This document shows positions 16,803-23,766 of a stretch of DNA of 64,000 nucleotides, piece by piece. A program made the translations under genes and the position numbers. The stretch is from Haloarcula halobia (lineage in GTDB: Archaea > Halobacteriota > Halobacteria > Halobacteriales > Haloarculaceae): contig NZ_CP119787.1 in NCBI RefSeq assembly GCF_029338255.1, forward strand, positions 372,001 through 436,000. The letters run 5' to 3'. The first letter of the stretch is position 1. Each line of letters opens with the position of its first letter. Below the pieces are notes generated by a model. It saw only the letters and a list, made by a program, of their open reading frames with translations. It did no database searches and was not told the DNA's origin.

Positions 16803-17201
16803 CTATTTTTCTCTACGTTCTTTCTCTAACAGAACACCGGAATCACAGCCTTTCTCATCGGTCGAATTCGTCCAGTCGTCGGTCACGGTCCAGCTACTTC
16901 CCTCTGACAAGCAAGTAACGAGGCTCTCCTCATCCATGTCATATAGCGCCGCCTCAAGAACACGGGACGCGGGTACATCCTCTTCGAACGCCGCCTGCAC
17001 CCTCTCTACGCGTTGCATCAGCCCGCGAAACGGGGTGGGTTCAGTCTCAACCTCGACGATGACGCAACTCACGCCGTCACGGTGGTCTAACCACTGGTCA
17101 TTATTGGGGTCAACATGCATCGTCTCGTATCGTCGGTAGTCTATGTCGAAAGACATCAACTTCTCCGATGCGCTGGGTAGTAAAAAATCTATGTCAGACA
17201 T
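16803..17201 (-). CDS. Hypothetical acidic protein
   Basis: This 132-residue protein starts MSDIDFLLPSASEK. It has a beta-like centre (GVSCVIVEVETEPTPFRG), a helix (LMQRVERVQAAFEEDV) and the block AALYDMDEESLVTCLSEGSSWTVTDDW. No family is recognised. It is divergent from the winged-helix gene at 17365 and shares the GTACGT-rich intergenic region with it. Confidence 0.55.
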   Translation of the reverse strand: MSDIDFLLPSASEKLMSFDIDYRRYETMHVDPNNDQWLDHRDGVSCVIVEVETEPTPFRGLMQRVERVQAAFEEDVPASRVLEAALYDMDEESLVTCLSEGSSWTVTDDWTNSTDEKGCDSGVLLEKERREK

Positions 17202-17204
17202 TTG

Positions 17205-17288
17205 AGTTGATGTACTTGAGTACGTTTGTTCGTACGTACACCGGCACGTACATGGGTACGTACGCCCGAATCTACGGACCTGAATGAG
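17205..17288. promoter_or_regulatory. GTACGT repeat array plus CTGAATGAG motif
   Basis: Repeated gtacgt/cacgtac units occur at about 17213-17271 (gtacttgagtacg, cgtacgtac, cacgtacatg, gtacgtacg), followed by cctgaatgag at 17279-17288. The same two motifs occur in the same order ahead of the leftward gene at 10875-11039. Shared architecture implies one regulator acting on both, inside the element. Confidence 0.5.
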
Positions 17289-17364
17289 AATCGTCTAATT
17301 CATGCCAGCCAACATGAGTGCTCTCTTATACATCTACATCGTACCCACATTTGGAGAAGAAGAA

Positions 17365-17610
17365 ATGACCCTCAGAGATTCCGTTTGGCACGCCGTGATG
17401 AAGCAGTTAATAAAAACCGGCCAATTCCGCATCAGCGACCTGCCGTTCAACGAATCACAGCGTACCACCGTCCGCAGGACGCTCCGAGAGATGGAGAAGC
17501 AGAAATGGCTCTCCCGCGAAAGCGACCGCGCGGCTACGTGGCGTATGGGCGAGTTAGCTGAGCTTCACCTGAATGTCTCCGCTGACAAAATAAAGGCGGC
17601 TAAGGCATAG
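17365..17610 (+). CDS. Small winged-helix DNA-binding protein (right copy)
   Basis: This 81-residue protein starts MTLRDSVWHAVMKQL, preceded by a ggag at 17353; an ATG at 17302 would add 21 residues but is unlikely. It is a paralogue of the protein at 683-928, sharing G-Q-F-[KR]-I-S-D-L-P-F and T-V-R-R-T-L-R-E-M. Having one copy near each end of the element may reflect duplication or two modules brought together. Probable role: binding short operators within the element. Confidence 0.75.
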   Translation: MTLRDSVWHAVMKQLIKTGQFRISDLPFNESQRTTVRRTLREMEKQKWLSRESDRAATWRMGELAELHLNVSADKIKAAKA

Positions 17611-17734
17611 TCTGACTCGTTAACCCCCGCCGTGTCAGACTGGGACGGCCATTAGAGGTCTCAGCATCGTCCTGATTCTCATGAGAAAACTCGTCTATCG
17701 CTAGGTCCCGGACCCATCATCCGGTCCGAGACGC

Positions 17735-18445
17735 TCACACCTCGCCGCCGAGGACGGCCAGCGCGTTACAGTAACCTTGGAGCTTAGCCTCCATCTCAGG
17801 TGAGAGGTCATCTCGGTCTTGATAGGGTTCAAGCAGGCGACGGACGCGGGCGCGAGCGTCATCAAGGTCCGTGGGGTCGTCTAAATCATCGAGCAAATTG
17901 TTGATGTCTTCAAGATTCTCCTCATCGTCAAGGAGGTGCTGGCGCTCCTCGATGGTAGCTCGGTCGTCGGAGCCATCGGAGTCTGACCGGTCGCCCTGCT
18001 CAAACATCCACGCCCACGCCGCGTGAAGGTCCCGCTCGCTATATCCGTCGGGCAGGTCGTCGATGTCGATTGTTGCCGTCGCGATGGCCCCGGGCTCATC
18101 GGCATCCCGGTCGAAGACAGAGAGCCTTGGTCCGCCTCGCCTGCTATCGAACGATACGTCTATGTGAAGTGGCGTGTCTCGGGGCTTACTACTGCGCTCG
18201 ACGGCCTCGGGAAAATCCACCGCGAAGTGAAGCGCGGCTCTAACCTGTTCCTCGCTCAGGTGCGGATAAATCTTCTTGCCAGCGATGTCTTTGATGCCGA
18301 ATCCAGCACGATAAAAATCCAGTATGTGATAGACTGCGATACGATGCCCGTCCAGCCGGGGCGAGCCGCCCAGCGTGTCCCGTGTCGATATGATGTCGAT
18401 TACCTCATCATCGATGTTGTAGCTGGCCTCGGGGAAATCTGGCAT
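17735..18445 (-). CDS. DUF433-domain protein with long acidic C-terminus
   Basis: From MPDFPEASYNIDDEV the protein has 236 residues. Residues about 15-80 (IISTRDTLGGSPRLDGHRIAVYHILDFYRAGFGIKDIA, then YPHLSEEQVRAALHFAVD) are a DUF433 domain, a small HTH-like domain usually found alone as the antitoxin of a PIN-like toxin. No toxin gene is adjacent. The remainder holds a DLHAAWAWMFEQGD segment and a very acidic tail (EENLEDINNLLDDLDDPTDLDD type). It may be a stand-alone regulator or a remnant of a toxin-antitoxin pair. Confidence 0.72.
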   Translation of the reverse strand: MPDFPEASYNIDDEVIDIISTRDTLGGSPRLDGHRIAVYHILDFYRAGFGIKDIAGKKIYPHLSEEQVRAALHFAVDFPEAVERSSKPRDTPLHIDVSFDSRRGGPRLSVFDRDADEPGAIATATIDIDDLPDGYSERDLHAAWAWMFEQGDRSDSDGSDDRATIEERQHLLDDEENLEDINNLLDDLDDPTDLDDARARVRRLLEPYQDRDDLSPEMEAKLQGYCNALAVLGGEV

Positions 18446-18558
18446 ACCCTTCGTTCGATGACTACTGACAAAAGAGCGCCGCACAGTTAATCGTCCGCTG
18501 GAGCGAACCTGTGGTCAGAGAAGAGTTGATGAGCGTTCTGAATGAGGGGTGGGTTACG

Positions 18559-18864
18559 TCAGGTCCGCGCCTGCTGGATGCCTTTCTTGATGTCCTCAAT
18601 TACCTGCTGGAGATTGTATCCCTCGGCGGGCCGGACTGAGTAGAAGTCTAACCAGACGGTCTGAGTCTCCGGTTCAAGATTGTAGTGGATGTTGTATCCC
18701 CGGAACGGTCCGATAGTAATGAAGACGCGCCACTGGTCGTTGATGGCGTCTGCAACCCGCGTCGCGGTCTCCAGTTCGCCCCGGTTGAATTCTGGGCTTT
18801 TATAAAACACACGGGAATGGTTAGTGGCCGTTACGTTCGTCGAGTCGTTATCTACTTGACTCAT
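18559..18864 (-). CDS. Hypothetical protein
   Basis: This 101-residue protein starts MSQVDNDSTNVTATN. It has a mixed alpha/beta look: helix GELETATRVADAINDQW, strand VFITIGPFRGYNIHYNL, strand QTVWLDFYSVR and helix LQQVIEDIKKGIQQ. Family not recognised. A CTGAATGAGG motif copy (18537-18553) follows its stop. It is the last protein gene before the tRNA and the right attachment site. Confidence 0.55.
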   Translation of the reverse strand: MSQVDNDSTNVTATNHSRVFYKSPEFNRGELETATRVADAINDQWRVFITIGPFRGYNIHYNLEPETQTVWLDFYSVRPAEGYNLQQVIEDIKKGIQQART

Positions 18865-19043
18865 ACTCGGACCAACGAAAAACCCATGTATATACTCTGG
18901 TATCTTGCTGAAAGCCCCGATAACAGCGTTTAGAAGGCATCTATTCTCATTTTGGCAGTCAGTGGACTTGTCGTGGAACTGGTCGCATCCAGTGTATCCA
19001 TCGACAAACCAGTCGCTTACAGAGATTGTAGATGGAAGAAGTA

Positions 19044-19116
19044 TAGTCCTAGCTGGATTCGAACCAGCGTCATCGGCCCCAGAAGCCGATAGGATTGGCC
19101 ACTACCCTATAGGACT
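19044..19116 (-). tRNA. tRNA-Gln(CUG), intact copy carried by the element
   Basis: This reverse-strand tRNA is 73 nt long. The acceptor stem is AGTCCTA/TAGGACT with discriminator A, the D arm is identical to that of the split host gene, the anticodon stem is TCGGC/GCCGA around loop TTCTGGG (anticodon CUG), and the T stem is GCTGG/CCAGC around TTCGAAT. All stems pair. It lies 177 bp inside the right attachment core, so it travels with the element. It probably replaces the host gene destroyed by integration. Its anticodon and T stems differ from the host copy by paired changes. Confidence 0.93.
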
Positions 19117-19132
19117 GCACCATATTTGCTAG
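19115..19132 (+). repeat. Element-end repeat, copy 2
   Basis: ctgcaccatatttgctag overlaps the 5' edge of the intact tRNA-Gln and shares 13 bases (ccatatttgctag) with copy 1 at 568-580. It is either an arm-type integrase site or part of the tRNA promoter. Confidence 0.5.
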
Positions 19133-19180
19133 GGTTTCAGTTTCCCATTTCGCTTTCTTGTATTACCGGTTTGACACCGG

Positions 19181-19198
19181 CCCGACCTTATTTGCTAA
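19181..19198 (+). repeat. Element-end repeat, copy 3, beside a long hairpin
   Basis: cccgaccttatttgctaa differs from copy 1 at two positions. Just to the right, a stem with arms gagtt/aactc and gttgcc/ggcaac folds at 19204-19236. The region 19117-19292 contains no gene. Confidence 0.5.
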
Positions 19199-19292
19199 GG
19201 TTCGAGTTTGTGTTGCCGGTGAAGGCAACCGAACTCAATCAGCCCTTGGGACTTGACCGTTTTAGGCGCTTTGAAACGCCATGTATCCCGTT

Positions 19293-19308
19293 GCCCCCAG
19301 AAGGCTTC
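19293..19308 (-). repeat. attR core, 16-bp direct repeat
   Basis: This gcccccagaaggcttc is identical to attL at 539-554 and continues rightward into the 5' half of the host tRNA-Gln. The sequence to its left belongs to the element and does not restore the tRNA 3' half. Confidence 0.9.
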
Positions 19309-19334
19309 AGGATTGGCCACTACCCCATGGGACT
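19293..19334 (-). pseudogene. tRNA-Gln(CUG), 5' half of the split host gene
   Basis: On the reverse strand it starts AGTCCCATGGGGTAGTGG and runs through the D arm into the anticodon stem-loop, then leaves the tRNA at the core. Together with 508-554 it gives a complete tRNA. Its own promoter region lies to the right, in host DNA, so a truncated transcript may still be made. Confidence 0.9.
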
Positions 19335-19468
19335 GCTGCACCCACGTCTACCCGGTGGTCCCTTGTAAGCGTTGCGCGATGGAATCGGGCGTGTCATACG
19401 CCAGCAGACGGCGCATCGACCGGCCGGACATCGACACCGCTTTGCCACGCTGTGTGCCACAGTCGCGT

Positions 19469-20077
19469 ATGTACGTCGGACGCTTCGTCGTCGTCGCGCC
19501 CGAGGTCGGCGCGTACCGCGTCTCCTCGCGCTCGTTCCCGAACCGCCAGGCAGTCGACCGCGACGGCACGGTCACCGTCGAACCGACGCCGGACGCCCCG
19601 GAGACGGACAACCCCTACATCTCCTACAACGGCGTCCGCGTGACCGGGCGCGGCGCGGTCGTCGGCAACGGCTCCCACGTCGACCCCATCGCCGAGAAAC
19701 TCGCGCTGGGCTACCCCGCTCGCGACGCGCTGGCCGAACCGCTGCTGGCGCTGGACTTCGAGAAGGACGACTACGACACACCCCGGATCGCCGGGATCGT
19801 CGGCCTCGACGAGTCGGACCCCACGACGACCGCCGACGGGCCCGGCGCGGTCGTCGGCACCGTCCGCCGGGACGCCCTGCTCGTCGAGGAGGTCACCGAG
19901 CCGACGCTCGTCGCCACCTACGAGGAAGACAGCCCGACTCCCTTCGACCTCGCCGCGACGGACGCCGAGGGCGCGGCCCACGAGGTGTACGACCACGAGT
20001 TCGAACACGCTGTCTGTGCCGCCGGCGTCGCCGGGACGGCCGGCGACTTCGACGTCACCGTCTACAACGGCGAGTAA
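19469..20077 (+). CDS. purO: Archaeal IMP cyclohydrolase
   Basis: This 202-residue protein starts [20 protein letters not shown]. The [11 protein letters not shown] block, the [15 protein letters not shown] segment and the [28 protein letters not shown] run match PurO. PurO closes the ring of FAICAR to make IMP, the last step of archaeal purine synthesis, and replaces the C-terminal activity of bacterial PurH. Length is normal for the family. It is the first host gene to the right of the integrated element. Confidence 0.9.
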   Translation: MYVGRFVVVAPEVGAYRVSSRSFPNRQAVDRDGTVTVEPTPDAPETDNPYISYNGVRVTGRGAVVGNGSHVDPIAEKLALGYPARDALAEPLLALDFEKDDYDTPRIAGIVGLDESDPTTTADGPGAVVGTVRRDALLVEEVTEPTLVATYEEDSPTPFDLAATDAEGAAHEVYDHEFEHAVCAAGVAGTAGDFDVTVYNGE

Positions 20078-20128
20078 GGTCCCCTCGAGCACCGACACTC
20101 AAGACCCTCCAGCGGGTACCGTCGGGGC

Positions 20129-20827
20129 ATGAAGGTTGGGATACTCTCGGACATCCACGGGAACCGCGTGGCGCTCGAAGCCGTCCTCGAAGACATGCCA
20201 CCGGTCGACCGGCTGGTCTGTGCCGGCGACGTGGTCGGCTACAACCCCTGGCACGCCGACTGTATCGACGCGGTGCGCGGCGAGTCAGGGGCGCTGCCCG
20301 ACGGCGTTCCCTGGCCCGACGCGCCGGTGCCGACGGTGATGGGCAACCACGACCGGGCGGTCGCCAGCGAGACGCCCTTCGCGTTCAACTCGATGGCCGC
20401 CGCCGGCGTCGACCACGCCCGCGACCAGCTCGACGACGCGCAGCTGGCCTGGCTCGCCGACCTCCCCGAGGAACGGCGGGTCTGCGACGACCGGGTGAAG
20501 CTCGTCCACGGCCACCCGCGGGACCCGGACCACTACACCTACCCCAGCGAGTTCGGCCCCGGCCTGCTGGGCGACGAGGACGTCCTCGTGATGGGCCACA
20601 CGCACCACCAGCACCACGAGGGCTACGACGAGGGCGTCGTGATGAACCCCGGGAGCGTCGGCCAGCCCCGCGATGGCGACCCCCGTGCGGCATACGCCGT
20701 GCTGGACCTCACCTCGATGACGGTCGAGGACCGCCGGGTCGAGTACGACATCGAGGCCGTCGCCGACGCGGTCGCCGACGCCGGCCTCCCGCGGCGAATC
20801 GGGTCACGACTGGCCGAGGGTCGCTAG
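20129..20827 (+). CDS. Calcineurin-like metallophosphoesterase (MJ0936/YfcE type)
   Basis: This 232-residue protein has the complete metal-binding motif series: D-x-H in MKVGILSDIHGN, GDVVGYNP, GNHD, HGHPRD and GHTHHQ. These coordinate two metal ions in small phosphodiesterases of the MJ0936/YfcE group. The natural substrate cannot be told from sequence. It follows purO on the same strand after 51 bp and may share its transcript. Confidence 0.85.
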   Translation: MKVGILSDIHGNRVALEAVLEDMPPVDRLVCAGDVVGYNPWHADCIDAVRGESGALPDGVPWPDAPVPTVMGNHDRAVASETPFAFNSMAAAGVDHARDQLDDAQLAWLADLPEERRVCDDRVKLVHGHPRDPDHYTYPSEFGPGLLGDEDVLVMGHTHHQHHEGYDEGVVMNPGSVGQPRDGDPRAAYAVLDLTSMTVEDRRVEYDIEAVADAVADAGLPRRIGSRLAEGR

Positions 20828-20876
20828 ACGGTCGAACAAAGAGCCACAGGCAGTCCCGTCGAGGGCCGGTCGCGGG

Positions 20877-22052
20877 TCAGAACTCGTCTTGAATCAGGCT
20901 GAGCGCCTGCTCGCGGTCGTCCCACGGGATGAACACGGAGACGGACGTCGCCGAGGTGAGGACGTCGTAGATGTGGACGTGTGCGTCGGCGACCGGTTCG
21001 ATGACCCGCAGCGCCAGGTTGGGTTTGCTTGGGTCGCCGGCGGTGACCCGGATAACGGCGATGTCGTCCTCGACGGTCACCGAAGAGAGCGTCTCGTCGT
21101 CGACGATGCGGTCGTGGAGCAGTGCCTCGACCTGCTGGGCGTCGTCCTCGTCGACGTAGAAGGTCAGCGAGTCCATCCCCGAGGAGTTGGCCTCGATGTT
21201 GATTCCCGCGTCGCCGATGGCAGAGGAGAGCTCGGCGAGGATGCCGGGACTGTTGCGGATCGCGCGCCCGGCGACGGTGACACAGGCCACCGGGTTCTCC
21301 TGGAGGTCGATGAGGCTCTGGAACTCGCCCTCGATGGAGGTGCCGCCGGTCAACAGGTCGCCGTGCTGATAGTGGGCGACCCGCACCGAGAGGTCCGCGT
21401 CCTTGTAGGCGAGCGCCGACGGGGCGACGACCTCGGCCCCGCGGAACGACAGCGACCGGAGTTCGTCGACGGTGATCTTCCCGACGTTGCGGGCCCCCTC
21501 GACGACGCGGGGGTCGCCGGTCATGACGCCCTCGACGTCGGTGACGATGACGACCTCGTCGGCGTCCATGTAGTTGCCCATCATGACCGCCGACGTGTCA
21601 GAGCCGCCGCGGCCCAGCGTCGTGACGTTGCCCTCGTGGTCCTGGGCCAGGAAGCCCGTGATGACGGGCACGACGTCTTTCAGTTGGCCGGCCAGCGCGT
21701 GGGCACGCTTCCTGGTCTCCTCGACGTCGACCTCGCCGTACTCGTCGGTGATGATGGGCCACTCGTCGCTGCCCGGTTCGAGGAAGACGGCGTCGATCCC
21801 CCGGGCAGAGAGCGCCCCCTTGAGCATCCGGACCGAGGTGCGCTCGCCCATCGAGACGATCTCGGCGCGGTCGGCGTCGTCGGCCTCGTACTCGATCTCC
21901 TCGAGGAGCTCGTCGGTAGTGTTGCCCATCGCCGAGGCGACGACGGCCACCTCGTGGCCCTGTTCGACCGCCGTCGCGATGGAGTCGGCGGCCCGGTTGA
22001 TGCGGTCGCCGCTCCCCAGACTCGTCCCGCCGAACTTCGCGACTACCCGCAT
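20877..22052 (-). CDS. lysC: Aspartate kinase
   Basis: This 391-residue protein starts MRVVAKFGGTSLGSGD (kinase motif KFGGTS). The amino-acid kinase domain spans about 1-250, followed by two ACT domains (from VACVTVAGRAIRNSPGILAEL), which in this family bind threonine or lysine for feedback control. It phosphorylates aspartate for threonine, methionine and homoserine-derived synthesis. Threonine synthase lies 1.7 kb away on the same strand. Upstream in-frame residues are a low-complexity extension and not the likely start. Confidence 0.93.
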   Translation of the reverse strand: MRVVAKFGGTSLGSGDRINRAADSIATAVEQGHEVAVVASAMGNTTDELLEEIEYEADDADRAEIVSMGERTSVRMLKGALSARGIDAVFLEPGSDEWPIITDEYGEVDVEETRKRAHALAGQLKDVVPVITGFLAQDHEGNVTTLGRGGSDTSAVMMGNYMDADEVVIVTDVEGVMTGDPRVVEGARNVGKITVDELRSLSFRGAEVVAPSALAYKDADLSVRVAHYQHGDLLTGGTSIEGEFQSLIDLQENPVACVTVAGRAIRNSPGILAELSSAIGDAGINIEANSSGMDSLTFYVDEDDAQQVEALLHDRIVDDETLSSVTVEDDIAVIRVTAGDPSKPNLALRVIEPVADAHVHIYDVLTSATSVSVFIPWDDREQALSLIQDEF

Positions 22053-22192
22053 ACTATCACCCGCACGATGTGAGTGTGAGTCATTGGCAGCGCGTTCGCC
22101 GTCGTTCCGGTTAACTGTGTTCATCTGCTGTGGTTTCCGGAGTGGTAGGGACCGACACACCGTTTATTTGGATGGAAGCCTGAGTGACAGGT

Positions 22193-22609
22193 ATGGAGAT
22201 TCGTGACGCCGTCGAGTCAGACGCTGGGCGTCTCGCCGAGCTCGCCGACAGCCCACCCGACGTGATGCGCAACCTCATCCACGACCGGACCGTGCGCGTG
22301 GCGACAGTGGTCGGCGAGGACGGCGATGACCCCGAGGTCCGTGGCTTCATCAGTTTCGACGCCGGCCGGGGGACCGTCCACGTGACACAGCTCGCCGGCC
22401 CGGCCGACGTCTGCGAACGACTGCTCGACGAGCCGATCGCCTTCGCCGGGCGCGAGGGGATGGCCGTGGAACTGCTCGTCCCCGACGGTTCCGACGACGT
22501 CGAGTCGGCCGTCGAGGCCGTCGGCTTCGACGACACCGGGTCCGGCCCGCAGTTCGACGGGCGGCCGACGGTCCGCTACCGACTCGAGTCAGAGCGCGTC
22601 CGGCAGTGA
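22193..22609 (+). CDS. GNAT-family acetyltransferase-like protein
   Basis: This 138-residue protein starts MEIRDAVESDAGRLAELAD, the typical N-terminus of GNAT enzymes. A TATA-like tttatttg about 30 bases ahead fits leaderless transcription. The central strands (VATVVGEDGDDPEVRGFISFD) and later VELLVPDGSDDVESAVEAVGF fit the fold, but the acetyl-CoA pyrophosphate loop (Q/R-x-x-G-x-G/A) is not clear, so catalysis is uncertain. It is divergent from lysC. Confidence 0.65.
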   Translation: MEIRDAVESDAGRLAELADSPPDVMRNLIHDRTVRVATVVGEDGDDPEVRGFISFDAGRGTVHVTQLAGPADVCERLLDEPIAFAGREGMAVELLVPDGSDDVESAVEAVGFDDTGSGPQFDGRPTVRYRLESERVRQ

Positions 22610-22645
22610 CCCGGGCCCACCGCCCTCCCCGCGAGTGTAGCCGGC

Positions 22646-22906
22646 ATGAGTAACACAGAGCGCGTCGTCGTCGGGACGCTCGTCGCCCTCGTCGCCCTCG
22701 TCGCCGTCGGACTGCTCTTTCTCGGTCCCGTCGGCTGGTTGCTGGCGGCGGCCGTCGTCGTCGCGACGATTGTCCTCGCGGACTTCAGCGGCCTCTTCGA
22801 GGACGAGACGCGACCCAGGCAGTGCAACTGCGGCCAGTGCGGGGCCCCGAACCCGGTCGACAGCGACAGCTGCGGGCACTGTGGCGCGGCGCTGGCGAGC
22901 GAGTAG
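22646..22906 (+). CDS. Small membrane protein with C-terminal zinc ribbon
   Basis: This 86-residue protein has two hydrophobic segments (VVVGTLVALVALVAVGLLFL and GWLLAAAVVVATIVLA) and a cytosolic C-terminal zinc ribbon with C-N-C-G-x-C-G and C-G-H-C-G pairs. Such two-part proteins are common in haloarchaea and have no assigned function. It follows the GNAT gene after 36 bp on the same strand. Confidence 0.75.
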   Translation: MSNTERVVVGTLVALVALVAVGLLFLGPVGWLLAAAVVVATIVLADFSGLFEDETRPRQCNCGQCGAPNPVDSDSCGHCGAALASE

Positions 22907-22974
22907 GCGGGTCGCAAGCGACACCCGGGTACGCAAGCACGGGGGCGTGTTTCGTCCGAGTGCCGCCGGCGCGC

Positions 22975-23640
22975 TCACCGCGGCGGGAGCGTCTCGAGGT
23001 GCCGGAGCGGGCGCAGGTCGCCGGCCGCGTCCCGGTCGGTCAGTTGCTGGGTGAACGCCCCCCGGTAACTGAGGACGTGCCCGGCAAGCGGGTTCTCGAC
23101 GGTGGCGAGGACGTGGTACCGCTCGCCCGACTCGTCGTAGCGGTCCCGAACCTCGAGGTCGGCCTCGAGCGGCCCCGGCAGTTCGACGTATCGGTCCCCG
23201 AGGTGGGCCCACTGGCGGCCCGCCTCGACCACCAGCGCACCGTCCTCGACGCGGGGGTGCAGTTCCGTGGCGACGGGCCCGCCGCGTCCGAGGAAATCGA
23301 GCAGGCGCTCGCCTGCCTCGTCCCAGACGGTCACGGTGTCGAAGCGTCGGGTTCGCCGGTCGAAGTGGAACTCCCGGCGCGTCGTCATGGCCTCGTGGCC
23401 GTCGAGGTCGTAGCCGGCCGTCGTCACCGTGAACGGGACGTCGTGGCCCGCCTCGGGGAAGAGCATGTCCCGGGCCGTCATCGCGTACAGCGCCGGGAGG
23501 ACGTGGGTGCCCCGGAGGATGTCCATCTCGCCCCGGCCCACCGTCACGCCGTCGTCGGGCCCGATGTCGTAGCGCTCACGGACCTTCGGGTGGAGGTCGG
23601 CGGCCGCCGACCCCAGCGCCCGTTCGTAGACGCCGGTCAT
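22975..23640 (-). CDS. DUF4166-domain protein
   Basis: From MTGVYERALGSAAADLHP the protein has 221 residues (224 from the next Met upstream). The opening Y-E-x-A-L-x-x-x-x-x-x-L-H-P-x-V-R-E-R-Y and later F-T-V-T-T-A-G-Y-D and R-R-E-F-H-F match DUF4166, which in other species is fused to NAD-dependent oxidoreductases. Here it stands alone. No signal peptide or membrane helix. Biochemical role unknown. Confidence 0.7.
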   Translation of the reverse strand: MTGVYERALGSAAADLHPKVRERYDIGPDDGVTVGRGEMDILRGTHVLPALYAMTARDMLFPEAGHDVPFTVTTAGYDLDGHEAMTTRREFHFDRRTRRFDTVTVWDEAGERLLDFLGRGGPVATELHPRVEDGALVVEAGRQWAHLGDRYVELPGPLEADLEVRDRYDESGERYHVLATVENPLAGHVLSYRGAFTQQLTDRDAAGDLRPLRHLETLPPR

Positions 23641-23766
23641 CGGCACCACTCGCGGCGACCAGTTTCGACACTCGGCGATGCGTCCGTTCGGTTCCGGAGG
23701 GCGGTGTCCATACGCGCGACTCTTCTCCTCCAGATGACAAAAAGTCCCCGTCGACGCCCGCCGGCG

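Larger units (their letters stand above)
539..19308. mobile_element. Integrated element of about 18.75 kb in tRNA-Gln(CUG)
   Basis: The element is bounded by 16-bp repeats derived from the anticodon arm of the target tRNA. It carries a tyrosine recombinase next to the left end, a restriction-modification cluster, several small winged-helix proteins, many short orphan genes and its own tRNA-Gln. AT content is higher than in the flanks (for example 2210-2300, 8520-8640 and 11200-11400). I see no capsid, portal, terminase or conjugation gene, so it looks like an integrative plasmid-like island or a provirus remnant. A candidate replication protein is the winged-helix protein at 13551-15311. Confidence 0.88.

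Noticed and set aside
508-19334. Split tRNA read as a trans-spliced or giant-intron tRNA
   Set aside because: Both halves contain the same full 16-bp anticodon-arm core, as site-specific recombination predicts; no intron bulge-helix-bulge partner was seen and the insert contains an integrase and many genes.
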